Origin: Mugil cephalus
Taxonomy: Eukaryota > Chordata > Actinopteri > Mugiliformes > Mugilidae
DNA length: 64,000 bases
Direction: 5' to 3'
Assembly: GCF_022458985.1 (NCBI RefSeq)
Contig: NC_061770.1
Location: 34,825,599 to 34,889,598, forward strand
The position numbers were made by a program, and so were the translations under genes. Below are positions 1 to 25,019 of the stretch, one piece after another. How positions within the stretch are numbered: position 1 is the first letter of the stretch; every line of letters begins with the position of its first letter. The notes beneath the pieces were generated by a model. That model ran no database searches, was not told where the DNA came from, and was given only the letters and a program-made list of their open reading frames with translations.

Positions 1-134
1 GGGAGGGGGAGTCATTACAGTTTCATACTGCGCATGGAATGACTGATTTATTCATGTTCCTCCTCATTTCCACGTAAATGTGAGATTTGTCTCAGTGTTA
101 AAGCTACAGAACGACAACTCAGTGACTTTTTATA

Positions 135-169
<35 letters not shown>

Positions 170-563
170 TAACCCAATGTGTCCTTAAGAGTATGAATAG
201 ATTTGTTCATGACGGTGTCGTCGTTTACTCACACGTCGCCATGTTTTAACCAGAAGCTCAGTCTCGTCTCTGCTAATGTAAACGAGCGTTAGACGATATT
301 TTTTTTACTGGGTTAATTTTGTGCCTTTTGATGTTTACATAAAAAAAAAAACATAAAAAGTGTCGGGTGTTTACTTTATCTCCCCCCTTTTTTTGTTCCT
401 GTTTATTTGAACAGACTCGCCGTGTTTTTCTTGTGTCTTTTAACCTGAGTAAATGAACGAGGCCGCGCTCTAATGATGCAGAGCGTTGTCTCTCTGATGT
501 TGCTGTGGTAACCACATTTCTCTCCATCCTTGTTTTTCTTTTTCCTAACCTGAATTCTTCCAG
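1..563 (+). other. sf1 intron (upstream part), no gene seen
   Basis: AT-rich intronic sequence ending in the acceptor CAG at 561-563. It holds an (ATT)n microsatellite at about 137-169 and A- and T-runs. No exon matching the SF1 N-terminus is recognisable here. Confidence 0.6.
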
Positions 564-3500
564 TCCAACTGCAGATCGAAGACCTGACTCGTAAACTGCG
601 TACAGGAGACCTGGGAATCCCTGTTAACCCTGAGGACAGGTCGGAAAAAGATTAAACCCTCGAACAGTAACACTTTCTCTACCTTCTTGACTTTTTTTTT
701 TTTTGTTTTGTTTTTTTGTTTTTGTTTTTTTGGAAGACAAAATGTTGCTTTTACATAATGTGTGTGTTGATTAGCACAAATATTAGGCCGAGTAGAGTTA
801 GTCTAGATATATTTATATATATTTATAGTTTATATTGAGGCTGATGGAGGAGAAGTGATCTGCATTAATTGATCTTTGTGCAGGACTCCTTCCTACTCAC
901 CAGCGTTTGTGCTCTGGATGTTTTTAATTAATCGGTAGCGGCTCGTTTCTCTAAGTAGGTGAAGATACATTAGATATTTACGTGGTGATGTTAGGTGTGT
1001 GTGTCTGACTTCTTTTTACGGTGCACGTGACACTTTTACCCAAGACGGCGAGACAGTGTTTGTAATTACGGTTCAAATAAACGGTCAGTGAATAAATGTG
1101 GCGACGTTTTTTTTTTTAACGATTTCTGGATCCGGTTTAAGGAGCTGAACCGGTTTAAGTCGTGAAAACACTTTCAGATTTTTAGGATTTCTGCTTTAAT
1201 GTGATGTAATTAAACACCGTGTTTCAGTCTTGGGTAAAAAAAAAACACAAAAAATTTACAAAAATCTGAGGATAGCGTTGGTTTAAAATGTTTCTATAGC
1301 CGCCTTTTCTCTTAGATTAGATATATTTGATTTTTTTGATTGTTGCTTTAGACTCAGATCTAGTTTTTTTTTCTCTCATGAAGGTTTTGTGTCAAATGAA
1401 CAAACGGTTTGAAGATTTGAACACACACACACACACACACAGTTACAGGACGACTTCAAATCTATTTAAAAGAACCAAGTTAAAGTTCAATTGGCTCTTT
1501 TTCTTTTTTTTTTTTTTAAACAACAACGTGCTGGTTCTAACTGTTTTATTTCATCTTTATGACATGAACTCTTGGCGCGTCGCCCGGCGTCAAAGCAAAA
1601 AAAAAAAACCGGAGAAGTGATTTGTCGCTGGTCATCTCTGGCTTTTTTTTTCTTCCCGTAACGTTAAATTTTTCCACCCAGGAGGGAAAGAGAGAGAGAG
1701 AGAGGTTCCAGTTTTTCCACTCTGGACTCTCACATTTATTATTACGATGTTCTGGGAAATAAAAAGGGATAAAAGCCAGTGGCCAGCGCACAACGTAGCC
1801 TCCGCGAGGTTGTTTCCGCAGGAAGTTCATTGTGTAGCTGCTCATCATAATCAGACGTTTCCACAGCAACCAAAAGGGTTGAAGCCAGAAATCGCTCCCA
1901 AAAAACTCTCTAATGTGACACAAACCAGCTCCGGGAGGCGTTTCAGGTTTTCACCGGTGGAAAAGTTTTGAGTTTTTTTTTTTATTTATTTTTATTTATT
2001 TTTTATTTTTATTCTCACTCTTCACATCACATGGACAGAAAAGTGTGTCTCTCTGATTGGGAGAGAGCGTAGGAAAAGGTGGACGTCTAATCTTAACTCC
2101 TTTCCTCTAACCCAAATTACCCCACGTCAACGCTAACCCCCCCTTTTTCAAGCACAGAGCCTCCTTAACGCAGCGGCAGCGCAGGTTTCTCAGCATCCAA
2201 GGGGAGGCACGGACCTCTTCCTCTTCCGCCACGTCAGCACCAAGCAACTCCCAAAGCCAGCGCTTTCTGCTTTACGTTCAGAATTTGACCTTGGTTTTCT
2301 TTTTTTCCTACATCCGACTTTCCTTTTCCTGTAGGCCAACAAATCCTGTATGCAGGTGTAGTCATGGCCATGTATTTGTTTTTTTTTGTTTTTTTACCTT
2401 TGTGGTATAAAACCCCTCCAGTTTACTGGGTTAATTGCCACTATATAGCTTTGGTTCCCCCTCTTTTTCTTTTTGTTTTTTTTTTTTACCCTGAATTATA
2501 TTAGAATATTGTCAGTGCAGACGTGCTACATAATTTCCTTTTTTTTTATTTATTATTATTTATTTTTGCTCTTGCACTGCCCATCACAAGTTTAGTCTTA
2601 TCGGATTAAATCCAAATTTCCAAAAAAAAAAAGGTTGTTTTTTTTTTTTTTTGCTAAGAACCCGTTGATTCAAACCTCCTGTCTGAACATCTGAATGATT
2701 AATGATTAGCCAGACGTAGGGAACCTTTTACATGTCAATGTGTTTTTTTTAAAGGACCACAGCTCCACTTCCACGGGGGGTTTCAATGATGTCTTTCATG
2801 TCTTTTGTCTACGTCTCCCAGGTCCCCGTCCCCAGAGCCCATCTACAACAGCGAGGGCAAGAGGCTGAACACCCGCGAGTATCGCACCAGGAAGAAGATC
2901 GAGGAGGAGCGGCACTCGCTCATCACCGAGATGGTCGGACTCAACCCCGACTTCAAGCCGCCCGCGGACTACAAGTACGTTTGTTCCTCTTCCACTAACG
3001 GCCATGTTTTTTTTTTTAAATGGCCGTAGAATCCACAGACTGTATGAATGTGGACGCCATCATGAAAGCGAGTAGAGCTCCCCCTGGTGGCAGGCTGCAG
3101 CTCCACCTCCTCCATGTTAGCGAATGCTAAAAATGCTAAAATGCACATCGGATATTTTTATTTTAAGGGTGGTTTCTTTCATTTTGGGTAGTTAATATGA
3201 TGTTAATGCATGTTCAAGTCAAAAAGTTTAGTTTTAGTTCGTTATTCGATGCTGTGGGAACAGGATGTGACATCACGGCGACTGCCAGTTGCCATGCCGA
3301 CTGCTCTGTGAAGTGGTGGTACCGTGAGGGTTGTAAAAAATAAATAAATAATATGTAGAGTGTGTAATCCAACATCTCCTTATAATTGATGGTGGAGGCA
3401 AAGCAGAGCGTAGTATAATTAAATGAAAACATAAGTGAGTCTGGAGGGGGGGAGTGGGCGGGGCTTAGATGATGAGACTCCGCCCTCTGACCACGTCGAT

Positions 3501-6500
3501 CAGACTCTGGCTCTAAATTTGCAAGATGGCGTCTCCTGTATCCACGGGAAAATGGCGTCAGTTTAGTCGATGGGAGGAAGTGGGAACGCTTTATCCATAT
3601 TTATATACAGTCTATGTACAGATGCTTCTCTTATTGTGTCGCCCACAACAGTTTTACATTTCATTTTACTATTTAAATACTTCACCTGTACCACAGCAGG
3701 AACTGGCAGCACTTCTTGGACAAAATAGGGCGGCCATCTTTAATGGTCTCTGTCCATTCATGTGCTGAACAGCAGCAGAACTTCATGTAGATGGATCATG
3801 TGCTCATATGCAAATTTATACGAAGCTGAAAGCTGAGACAGGTTTTCAGCCTCCATTTGATGTTTAGTTTAAATTTTCATACGGCACCAGATCAGAACAG
3901 AAGTCGTTTCCTGTAGAGGAAAGGAAACTCATTTACATGGCAGCAGGTCATTTACATGTCTACGTGTTCACGCGTTTACATTTGCAAATATATATTTAAA
4001 TCCGCTCTCTCTCTCTGCATCATTTTAACACGAAGACAAAGGAGACTCAGTCAAAATAGACACATAGAAAATATACGTTATTTATTTATTTCTTTATCCT
4101 GAGGAGAATCCAGTCGTCTGTTGCCCTCGTGAAGGGAACTTTAAATGTAAAGTAGCTGTGATTGTTGCAGTGTTTCAGTTTCCTTCACATTAAACATGAG
4201 GCTGCAGCAAATGTCCAAACTGGACACGACGTCCTATCGCGACTAGAACGACAGTAGCTGCTCTAAAACTCAAAGTTTCTAAAAAAACGAGAACAGCAGC
4301 CAAACGTAAATGTTTAACGACGACATGAAGTGAAACTCGTGTAAACGCTGTGATGCCTCGTTTCCCTCAGACCTCCAGCCACCAGAGTGAACGACAAAGT
4401 CATGATCCCCCAGGACGAATACCCTGAGATCAACTTCGTGGGTCTTCTCATCGGTCCACGGTGAGTCTCCGTTTTTTTACGGAGGAAATGTGTTTTTTTT
4501 TTTCCCCTCTCGCCGTCTCTGTCGTCTCACGCGTGATTGCTCGTGTCTGTGCAGCGGCAACACGCTGAAGAACATCGAGAAGGAGTGCTGCGCCAAGATC
4601 ATGATCCGGGGCAAAGGCTCCGTGAAGGAGGGGAAGGTCGGACGCAAGGACGGACAGATGCTCCCGGGGGAGGACGAGCCTCTTCACGCTCTGGTCACGG
4701 CCAACACCATGGAGAACGTGAAGAAGGCCGTGGAGCAGGTAGGACCAGCTCGCCTCCCTCCCTCCCTCCGTCTGCGCGTCACGGACGTACGCCGGTGGTT
4801 TTAACGCCGTTTTTTAAACGCTCCACAGATCCGCAACATCCTCAAGCAAGGAATCGAGACGCCCGAGGACCAGAACGACCTGAGGAAGATGCAGCTGAGG
4901 GAGCTGGCCAGACTAAACGGGACCCTGAGGGAGGACGACAACAGGTCTGTACGCAAAAATATGAGCTTTATGTCAATATATGAGCTTTGTAACATTATAT
5001 CTGTGGTGAAAAAAAGGAAAAAATGACCATAAAGTTTAAAAAAAAAAGTGACTTGTAAAAAGGACACAGCGCCAACTAGTGTTTGGGAGGAGTAGTTACA
5101 CAAAGAAATAAAAAAAATAAAATAAAAATAATATAATAATAAATAAAATTAAAAAATAAATAAATAAAATAAATAATATAATAATAAATAAAATTAAAAA
5201 AAAATAAATTAATAAATAATATAATAATAAATAAAATTAAAAAAGAAGAAAAAAAGAAAAATAAATAAACAAATAAATAAATAATATAATAATAAATAAA
5301 ATTAAAAAAATAAAATAATATAATAATAAATAAAATAAAAAAAGAAGAAGAAAATAAAAAATAAATAAATAATATAATAATAAATAAAATAAAAAGAAGA
5401 AAAAAATAAAAGAAATAAATAAATAATAAAAAAAATAATATAATAATAAATAAAATTAAAAAAGAAGAAAAAATAAATAAATAAACAAATAAATAAATAA
5501 TATAATAAATAAAATAAAAAAAAAATAAAATAAAATAATATAATAATAAATAAAATTAAAAAAGAAGGAAAAAATAAAATAAATAAATAAAATAAAAAAA
5601 TATCTTAAATATCTAAATGTTTTTTTCAGACGTATCAATATAAAAGTTTATCACAAAAGTGGAAAAGAAAACACTTTTTTTCACGTTTCCCCGTCACCAG
5701 AGACGATGCATCTTAAATACATCTTCCTCAAAGTGAAGTTGTGGATTTAAGAGAATTATGGGAAATCGTGGAAACATTTAAATGGAAACAACTTTACCTT
5801 GTCAACACTTCAAAAATACTGCTTTTATGTTGGAAACGCAGTATAAATCCTTCCTGCTGCTGTAAGTTACTTAAGTCCAGTATTTAACCTTCAAGCACCA
5901 CTGAAGAAGAAACGTTTGTTTGTGTTTGCAGGATCCTTCGTCCCTGGCAGAACTCTGAGCCGCGCAGCATCACCAACACCACCCTCTGCACCAAGTGTGG
6001 TGGAGCCGGACACATCTCCTCCGACTGCAAATACACCAGGTAACACGAAGCTGGAGCCTCCGAACGGTTCGTTTGGTTCGTTTTGGTTCGTTTTCACGCA
6101 GCTTCGTCTAAATTTAACGTTTCTCTTCTTTCCTGAAGCACGTTCGCTGCTCACAGAGCGACCGGGGGCGAACCCCCCCAGTCCGCCCAGGACAAGGCCC
6201 GCATGGACAAGGAGTACCTGTCCCTCATGGCGGAGCTGGGCGAGGCCCCCGTGCCCACGTCCGGGGGGGGACACTCCAGCAGCCAGGGGGGGGCGCCGCG
6301 AGCATCGGGCCCCAACAACAACCAGCCGCCACAGGTGAGTAAGAGACGGTGTCACACATAGAGAGCAACGTATTCTGTGGTATCAGTGGTTCGGTTTCTA
6401 AACGGGTGGCTCCTGTTCCCCAGAACCGGCCCCCCTGGATGAGCTCCGGCCCCACCGAGAGCAGGAGCTACCACGGGATGCACGGCGCCGGCCCCGGGGG

Positions 6501-7397
6501 CCCCCACAGCTTCCCCCCGCCCATGCCCAGCATGGGGGGGCCCCCGATGCCCCCCAACCCCAACGGCATGCCCCCTCCCTGGATGCAGCCCCCTCCTCCC
6601 CCCATGAGCCAGGCCCCCGGGCCCCACGGACACCCCATGGGTGAGAGCAGACAGAGCCGATGTTCACGGAGTCTGATAATTTATTTATTTCTAGATTAAT
6701 TACAGCAGAAATTAAATTTTTTATTTTTTTTTTATTTAAATTTTTCCAGGTTTGCTGCCGCCTCCGATGGGCATGATGCCGCCTCCCCCGCCTCCCCCCA
6801 GCAGCCAGCCGCCCCCGCCTCCTTCCGGGCCCCTGCCGCCGTGGCAACAGCAGGCCCCGCCCCCGCCTCCGACCAGCAGCATGGCAACCAGCACGCCGCT
6901 GCCATGGCAACAGAGTAAGAACGCACAACTGTTCCTCTTGTCTTCTGAACTAACCAACTTTTTTTTGAATAAAGTTTTTGAAAGTTTCCCAACATCAAAG
7001 AGTTAAACCTTCCCTCTCGCCCCCCCCCTCCCCCCCCTCCTCCTCCTCCTCCTCCTCCTCCGCAGACACCACCACCACCTCCAGCCCCGGCACCGGCACC
7101 CTGCCGCCGTGGCAACAGCCCCAGCAGCCGGCCGCCTCCGGGGCCCAGCCGCCGCCGCCGATGGGCACCCCGTCCATGGTGCCGCCCCCCCCGGGGGTCC
7201 AGCCGCCGCTGCCCCCCGGCGCCCCCCCTCCGCCTCCCCCGCCGCCCCCCGGCTCCACCGGCATGATGTACGCGCCGCCGCCGCCCCCCCCTCCCATGGA
7301 CCCCTCTAACTTTGTCACCATGATGGGGATGGGAGTCCCGGGCATGCCCCCCTTCGGCATGCCCCCCGCCCCCCCACCTCCTCCGCCCCAGAATTAA
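564..7397 (+). CDS. sf1: Splicing factor 1 (branch-point binding protein), 3' ten coding exons, 5' partial
   Basis: SF1 binds the intron branch point with U2AF in early spliceosome assembly in the nucleus. Exons read here: 564-639, 2822-2974, 4371-4460, 4555-4738, 4829-4944, 5932-6039, 6139-6334, 6424-6640, 6750-6914, 7066-7397 (stop TAA at 7395). All junctions are GT/AG and phases join, giving about 544 residues plus stop. In order: the conserved [17 protein letters not shown] segment; the SPSP motif (a known kinase site in mammals); a KH domain with its GPRG loop followed by the QUA2 region ([18 protein letters not shown]); one CCHC zinc knuckle (C-x2-C-x4-H-x4-C, exon 5932-6039); then a long proline-rich tail with PPWQQ repeats, ending in PPPPPPQN. 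The start codon and U2AF-binding N-terminus lie left of the window. The run of pyrimidines at 7019-7065 is the acceptor tract of the last exon. Family identity is very secure. Confidence 0.96.
640..2821 (+). other. sf1 intron, T-rich, no gene seen
   Basis: This 2.2 kb intron runs from donor GTCGG at 640 to acceptor CAG at 2819-2821. It is rich in T-runs, with an (AC)n run near 1421-1441 and a (GA)n run near 1688-1704. Open frames here have no family resemblance. Confidence 0.6.
3035..3616 (+). mobile_element. Family A TIR element (non-autonomous), copy in sf1 intron
   Basis: It begins with cAGACTGTAT and ends with ATACAGTCTATG, an inverted terminal repeat. Inside is the shared family A text: a block reading AGAGCTCCCCCTGGTGGC, a TAGTTAATATGATGTT block, and GGAAAATGGCGTCAGTTT near the right end. 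The same order occurs at 26114-26636 and, in part, at five other places in the window. No coding capacity is seen, so it fits a MITE. A SINE is less likely because of the terminal inversion. Confidence 0.7.
5107..5615. repeat. AT-only minisatellite in sf1 intron
   Basis: About 500 bp made almost wholly of A and T with scattered GAAGAAG. The block ATAATATAATAATAAATAAAA recurs roughly nine times at irregular spacing of about 30-70 bp. It occupies much of the intron between exons 4829-4944 and 5932-6039. Open frames through it are low-complexity artefacts. Confidence 0.8.
6131..6160 (+). promoter_or_regulatory. sf1: Tandem in-frame 3' splice sites in sf1
   Basis: Two AG acceptors, ending at 6138 and 6156, precede the exon that ends at 6334. 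They are 18 nt apart and both keep the reading frame from exon 5932-6039. Use of the upstream site adds six residues (S-T-F-A-A-H) between the zinc knuckle and the [17 protein letters not shown] segment. The downstream site gives a protein closer to the mammalian arrangement I remember. Which site is used cannot be told from sequence. Confidence 0.55.
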
Positions 7398-7418
7398 ACC
7401 CAGCCTCAGAAGAATCGT

Positions 7419-7471
<53 letters not shown>

Positions 7472-8440
7472 GTCACTAATGCAACACAATAGACTGACGT
7501 TATATACACAAGAACAACTGTGTGCACACAGACGAACGAATATAACCAGTGCTTTATTTTTTATTGATCCTTGATATTATGAAGACATCTCTGAAACGAT
7601 GTGGGGGAATAAAAAGGGTGTGTTGTTAGTACAAGTTTGTAAAGTCGCGTAACTTTAGTTCCTTTTTTTTTTTTCCCCTGTTTTTAAAGTTTGTATTAAC
7701 GCAGATCTACTCGTGTGCGTACAAACGCCGTCGACCCTCCGCTGTGCGTTCACGTTGTTCCTCGTTGCACAGAATAAAACCGTTTCAACAGCTCCGACTT
7801 TAATCACTGTTCATCGACCTGAACCTGAGCTTCTCAGTGGATTTAATATATTGAAGTTTGCATGCATCCATGTTTTTTTTGTTTTTTCTTTCCTCCTCAA
7901 AGTGGCACATTAATCCCCTCCCCCCCCGTCCAGTCCTGTTCTGGGTTTGAGTTTGAGATGAATATTTTTCTAAGAAGATGTGAAGTGTATCTTAGTTCTA
8001 TAAAAAGCTTTGTAGTACTGTGTCTTAAAAATACTTTTTTCTTTCCCTTTTCTTTCTCAAGGATTTTTTTTTTGTTTTTTTTTTTTTTGTCTTTTTCGTT
8101 ACCGACCTGCGTCTCAGTTGTGACATTGTGAATTTTTTTGAAAAGGGGATTAAAAAGAGGGGCCCGCGACTACTTGACTTGGTGCGAAAGATATCCTTGT
8201 TTTCTGCATCTCTGCTGTGATAAGACGCTGTGTGCAGTGTTTTGTGTTGCTTCTGCAAGGACAAAAAAAAAAAAAAAAAAAAAGAAAATCTCTCTTTTTG
8301 TCTGAATTCGTTAGAGGATGAAAAATGTTTTACTGTTTTCTGGAGTTTTTTTTTTTTTTTTTTTTTTCTTGTTACGCCGCTAGCTTGAATGACCAGCTGT
8401 TGAAATCTTGCTTGGTTTAGTATTAAACTGAATAATTTCA
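7398..8440 (+). promoter_or_regulatory. sf1: sf1 3' UTR with candidate polyadenylation signals
   Basis: After the stop at 7395-7397 there are AATAAA hexamers at about 7608 and 7773 and an ATTAAA at about 8422. A T-rich stretch separates them. Which one ends the transcript cannot be decided here; several may be used. Confidence 0.45.
7422..7466. repeat. (AC)n microsatellite in sf1 3' UTR
   Basis: An uninterrupted AC run of about 22 units begins roughly 25 nt after the sf1 stop codon, so it lies in the 3' UTR. Confidence 0.9.
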
Positions 8441-9750
8441 CCTATTTGTCGTTGAGTGAACTCTGGTTTCTTGTTTCGTGGATGTGAGACTCTTTGTTTC
8501 AGAAGGCAGACCCCCCCCCCCCACTCCCATTCAACACTGTTACATAACACGGTTTTGTCTCATTCACCCTCCTTTACTTTTACCCTCTACAGACGTTTCT
8601 ACAAAAGCATTATTTAAGTTCGTTCTCACATGGTCTCATCAGATTTTTCCTTAAATTTTTCCAACTTTTTAAAAGTTCTTGACCTGATTTTTTCCCCCTG
8701 AAGGTCATGAACGAACTATAATTAGCAGTTCTACACTTTTACATGTTCCTCTTCCTCTAAAATTCAAATAATACTAAATACTTTTAGGCTCACTTGCGCA
8801 TTTTCTTCGTAAGCTTAAATAAAAACTTAGTTTATGTTCAACACTTGTGTGTTGATACTTGAAACAAGGGGCGAGAACTGTTTCGTCCAGTCTGACAAAG
8901 ACATTAAATTCATTTAAAAAAAATAATATAAAGTAAAGGTAACTTTTCTGAATTTATCCACTAGGGTTCGCACTGATTTAATTGCGTTTAAGGCTCTTTT
9001 ATAGTACTTGGGGTTAATTTTTGTTAATTTTTTTTCTACTCCCTGCTTCACCTTCAACAATGGAGACTGAAACTTCCATCAAAATTTCAACAAAGACAGG
9101 TCGTAAAAATGTTTGTGTGTCCAAATTATAAATCAACCGATATGTTTTTGTTTTTTTTTAGGGCCGATACCGATTTCTTTTGCATCAGCATTAGCCGATA
9201 CATGTCGCCAATTTATTTTGAGCTGATATTTGGAGGCAGTACTGCTATTCCTATCTCCATTTACAAGATTAAAGGAACAAATGTTACAAATCTCAATTTA
9301 ACCAATTTAACTCATACTTAACAACAACAGTAAGCGTTAGAGGTGCTGCTATATGAAGTAAATAAATCTTTGGTAACCGTTTAAAAAACTAAAATACAAG
9401 TATCGGCCGATACCAGCAAAAACGCAAATATCGGCCTCACCAATACATCGGCTGGCCAATATATCAATCTCTCTACCTTTCCATTTCTTTATTGATACAA
9501 AAAACAATCAATTAGTAAATTGCAGAGATGGAGAAGCAGCCAGAAACACTAAAGCAGAAATACACTACTACCGAGTGGACCAATCACAGCTCTTGTTTCT
9601 TTATTTCTGGGGATGTGCAAGTCACGCTATGACGTATGGGGACGTTAGGTCCGACTATGAAACCAAAAACGAGACAGCAATATGCCGAAAATATTAAAAT
9701 GAACTCGTGGGACCGGAAGTAGCTGCTTCCTGCTTTTAACTTGACGCCGA
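8441..9750. other. sf1-pygm intergenic region with an ATCGGCCGA-type repeat
   Basis: The tail-to-head gap between sf1 and pygm. Positions 9155-9475 hold a degenerate dispersed repeat marked by GGGCCGATACCGAT near its left end and ATCGGCC and ATCGGCTGG blocks near its right. Relatives are at 16008-16390, 32580-32815 and 54085-54190. No gene is seen in the remainder. Confidence 0.5.
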
Positions 9751-9751
9751 C

Positions 9752-9770
9752 CACGTGACTGGTATATATA
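9752..9770 (+). promoter_or_regulatory. pygm: pygm core promoter: E-box and TATA box
   Basis: CACGTG at 9752-9757 is directly followed by GGTATATATAGG (TATATATA at 9763-9770). A start site about 30 nt downstream, near 9795, would leave a 5' UTR of about 120 nt before the ATG at 9917. A TATA box with an E-box suits a tissue-restricted muscle gene; that reading is inference. Confidence 0.6.
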
Positions 9771-9916
9771 GGACGTCTCCTGCTGGATGTCTAGCGCAAA
9801 CTAGGAAGAGGCAGAAGGGGCAGAGACGCCGACAGAGACCCAGAAGTTGATGTGCATTTAATAATAATAATAACATAAATATAAATAAATAAGAAGTTGC
9901 ACTGAGAGATAGGAGC

Positions 9917-22083
<12,167 letters not shown>

Positions 22084-23150
22084 GAGACCTACGACACCCA
22101 CCGCCGCCGCGGCCGCGTAGCTCGTTAGTTAAGCTGGTGGTCGGACCCCCCCCCCATGTAGCTTCCTCTTTTACTGTGGCATTACTTCTTTACTTGATCC
22201 CCTGTACAACCTCTACCGCTTCCACCAATGTGTCCAAAAACGGCCTTATGAAGGATCTGACCTCCGATCACACGCACACGGTCACCGTTGAGGGGTGAAA
22301 CCTCAGAGCTAGTCGTGCAGCGGGAACATTAAAGACAAAAAAAAAAAACACTCCCTTCACCTGGTAGCACTCTTGGAGAAACTCCTCTGGGCCTCTTTAT
22401 TTTTTAGTAAAAAAAATTCTATTTTTAACCGAACCTTTTAACCCAGATACTAACTGCCACATTCCACTTCTTCTTACATCCTCATCGTAGCCACACAAGA
22501 GAAAAGAAAAAAAAAAAAAAAGCCAGCAAATATTCAAATATTACACCTCAGCCACTGTTAACGGTTCCAAAAACCAGTCTTCCATGTAAGTAAGTAAGTA
22601 CGGAGGGTGGTAGGTAGGTGGTAGGTAGGTGGTAGGTAGGTAGGGTGGGAGGGGGCCACCCAGTGGTCAGTTAGCACCACATCCTCATAGCAGCACTGTG
22701 ACTTCATTGTGTTTAAGGGGGAAACTATCTGTTAACATTATTAGCATTATTAGCATTTCACATGAAGACTCCCTGACGTGTCTCTAAGTGTTGTAAGCTG
22801 ATTGTTTGTTTGTTATTATTATTATTATTAGTATTATTATTAGGGAGCCCTATGATGCAGATTATGATGAATTAACCCACGTCCTCCTCAGCATGTTGGC
22901 GTGTCTCACTGTGCTGTCCCCTAAAAGTGACCTGCGTTAGAAAATAACAAAGCCTCGTTTGCCTAATGCCTAAAGTGACTGAATTTACCTTTATATATAT
23001 ATATATATGCGTGTGTGTGTGTCCTTTGTCATATTCGTGTGTCATACTGTTGTACTGTAGCCGTTGACGTACTGTAGCACCCTGTCTTCCTGCCTTCACT
23101 GTCAGCCGGTGCTTTTTCTTTATTCGATCAATAAACGACAAACATCCAAC
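22084..23150 (+). promoter_or_regulatory. pygm: pygm 3' UTR and polyadenylation signal
   Basis: From the stop at 22081-22083 to AATAAA at 23130-23135, about 1.05 kb. A (GTAG)-rich run lies at about 22586-22650, an (ATT)n at 22815-22840 and (TA)n/(GT)n at 22990-23021. Cleavage is expected within about 30 nt after the signal, where T-rich sequence follows. Confidence 0.6.
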
Positions 23151-25019
23151 GTGAAACTTTTTTTCCTCTTCCATCCTTTTTTTTTTTTTTTTTAACCCAT
23201 AATAACATTATTTTTGAACCAACCAATCAACCAAGTAAATGCTGCATGATGTAATATGTCATTTTATTTTGGTTTCACTGATAAAATCAGTGTGAAGATT
23301 CTACCAACACCTTTTTTTTTTTTTTTTTAAACTGTGCCAACTTTGATTTCTCAACAACACCACAGAGTCTTGGCTTTATTATGAAGACTGGTTGGTTGAT
23401 TGTCTTTATTTTGAACATGTAAATAATGAAAACAAAGTAAAAAAAAAAAAAAATACATAAATGGATTTAAAAAAGAAGAAGAAAATCTACCCCTACACCT
23501 CAGCTCCATTTAGACAAGAGAGACACGATCTTATTATTAAAGCAAAATAATGGAGGAGCAAACACATAAAAACTGGATAATTTGGGCCGTGCACAAATTA
23601 GAAAAGGTTTGGAGGAAAGAGTCTAAAAGTGAAAGTCTGACCTGATGGTGGCGCTAGAGGACAGGTCATGTGGTCGTTAATGTCCGTAAATTTGAGAATA
23701 TTCGTGTGAAAACTTTACAAAACACGTTTGTGCTAATTTCAAAGTTTGGCCTAATGGTGGCGCTAGAGGGAAGGTCAACTCACTGGTAGGTTTCATAAAA
23801 TATTATATTAAAAAAGATAGTAAGAATAATTGTATATCAAAAATTAATAATATAAATAATAATTACACTTATATACAAATTTGAATAATTTTACATAAAT
23901 TGTCACACATTGACCTACATATTTGTTCCTACCTCATCATTAATTAATAATTATATTTGAAGTTACAGATGTAAAAAATGTCGCCACGCGTTCAGTGTAA
24001 AAACAAGCGTTCAGCCTCAAAAGGATACTCAGGTCTTTATTTGTTCATATTACAACCTCACCATACTGTCGTGTTATATACATCAGGTTTGCACGCAACA
24101 ATAAAACATCTTCTTTTTAAAAAATAAAATAAAATCTAAAAAAAAAAAAATCACATCCATACTCTATACTATGTCTTTCAAGTATCTCTCAGGGGGAAAA
24201 CGTGTGTTATTTATACAATTCCATTCCATAAATAATATAAATATAATTACACACACAATACTCCCAATGTAGTGGCTTTTATATTTTAGTCCGACAAGAA
24301 AACAAAAACAAAAGAAACAACAACAGTACATTTAATTGCATCCGGTTTCTATTTCTAACGCCCATGTGTGAGATAAATTATTAATTATTGGGACGGACGA
24401 GGGAACGGTGTTAACGGTCTGAAGCTTTTATAACACACGGGTGTAACTAACACATTCACAATCTAAATCCATTTAAATGTGGTTTTGTGAATGGAACAAT
24501 CCTGGATAAGAAGAAATAATCAATTATCCGAAGGTTTCTTTGATTTGTCTTCCTATAAACCCAGTGTTCCCGTCCACATTATATTAATATTCCACAGTTT
24601 TATTAAAGATGGAGTTTAAAAGCTTCAGTGACCTGCTCCTTTAATGTTTTTACCGCTGACTTTACGTTCCAGTGTGGTGATTGTATACAACACGAGGGCT
24701 GAGTATCATTTTTGCTCTGTTCCAAATTTAAATCCAAAAAAAAACAAAAACAAAACAAACAAAAAAAATGCTCCATTTGCACTATATGGGATTAATGAGA
24801 TGAGGACAATTTAACTTAAAGTGGCAATTTTGAGCATTTCAGTTTTACACTAAAAAAACTGCAGTGGATCATAATTAGGATGTCACAGTGTTGCTGTTTG
24901 ACAAACAATGTTGCAGAACACAACTAAAACCCAAATATCAAATATCAATGATTTGGTGACCCACTTGCAATACTTTTGAGGAGGCCGAGCCCCACAGGTT
25001 GGGAATCGCTGTAATGAAC

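Noticed and set aside
5456..5638. Phe/Tyr/Ile-rich minus-strand frame resembling membrane segments
   Set aside because: Translation of an AT-only minisatellite.
6732..7466. Long glycine/arginine-rich minus-strand frame over sf1
   Set aside because: It is the antisense shadow of the sf1 proline-rich exons and the (AC)n run.
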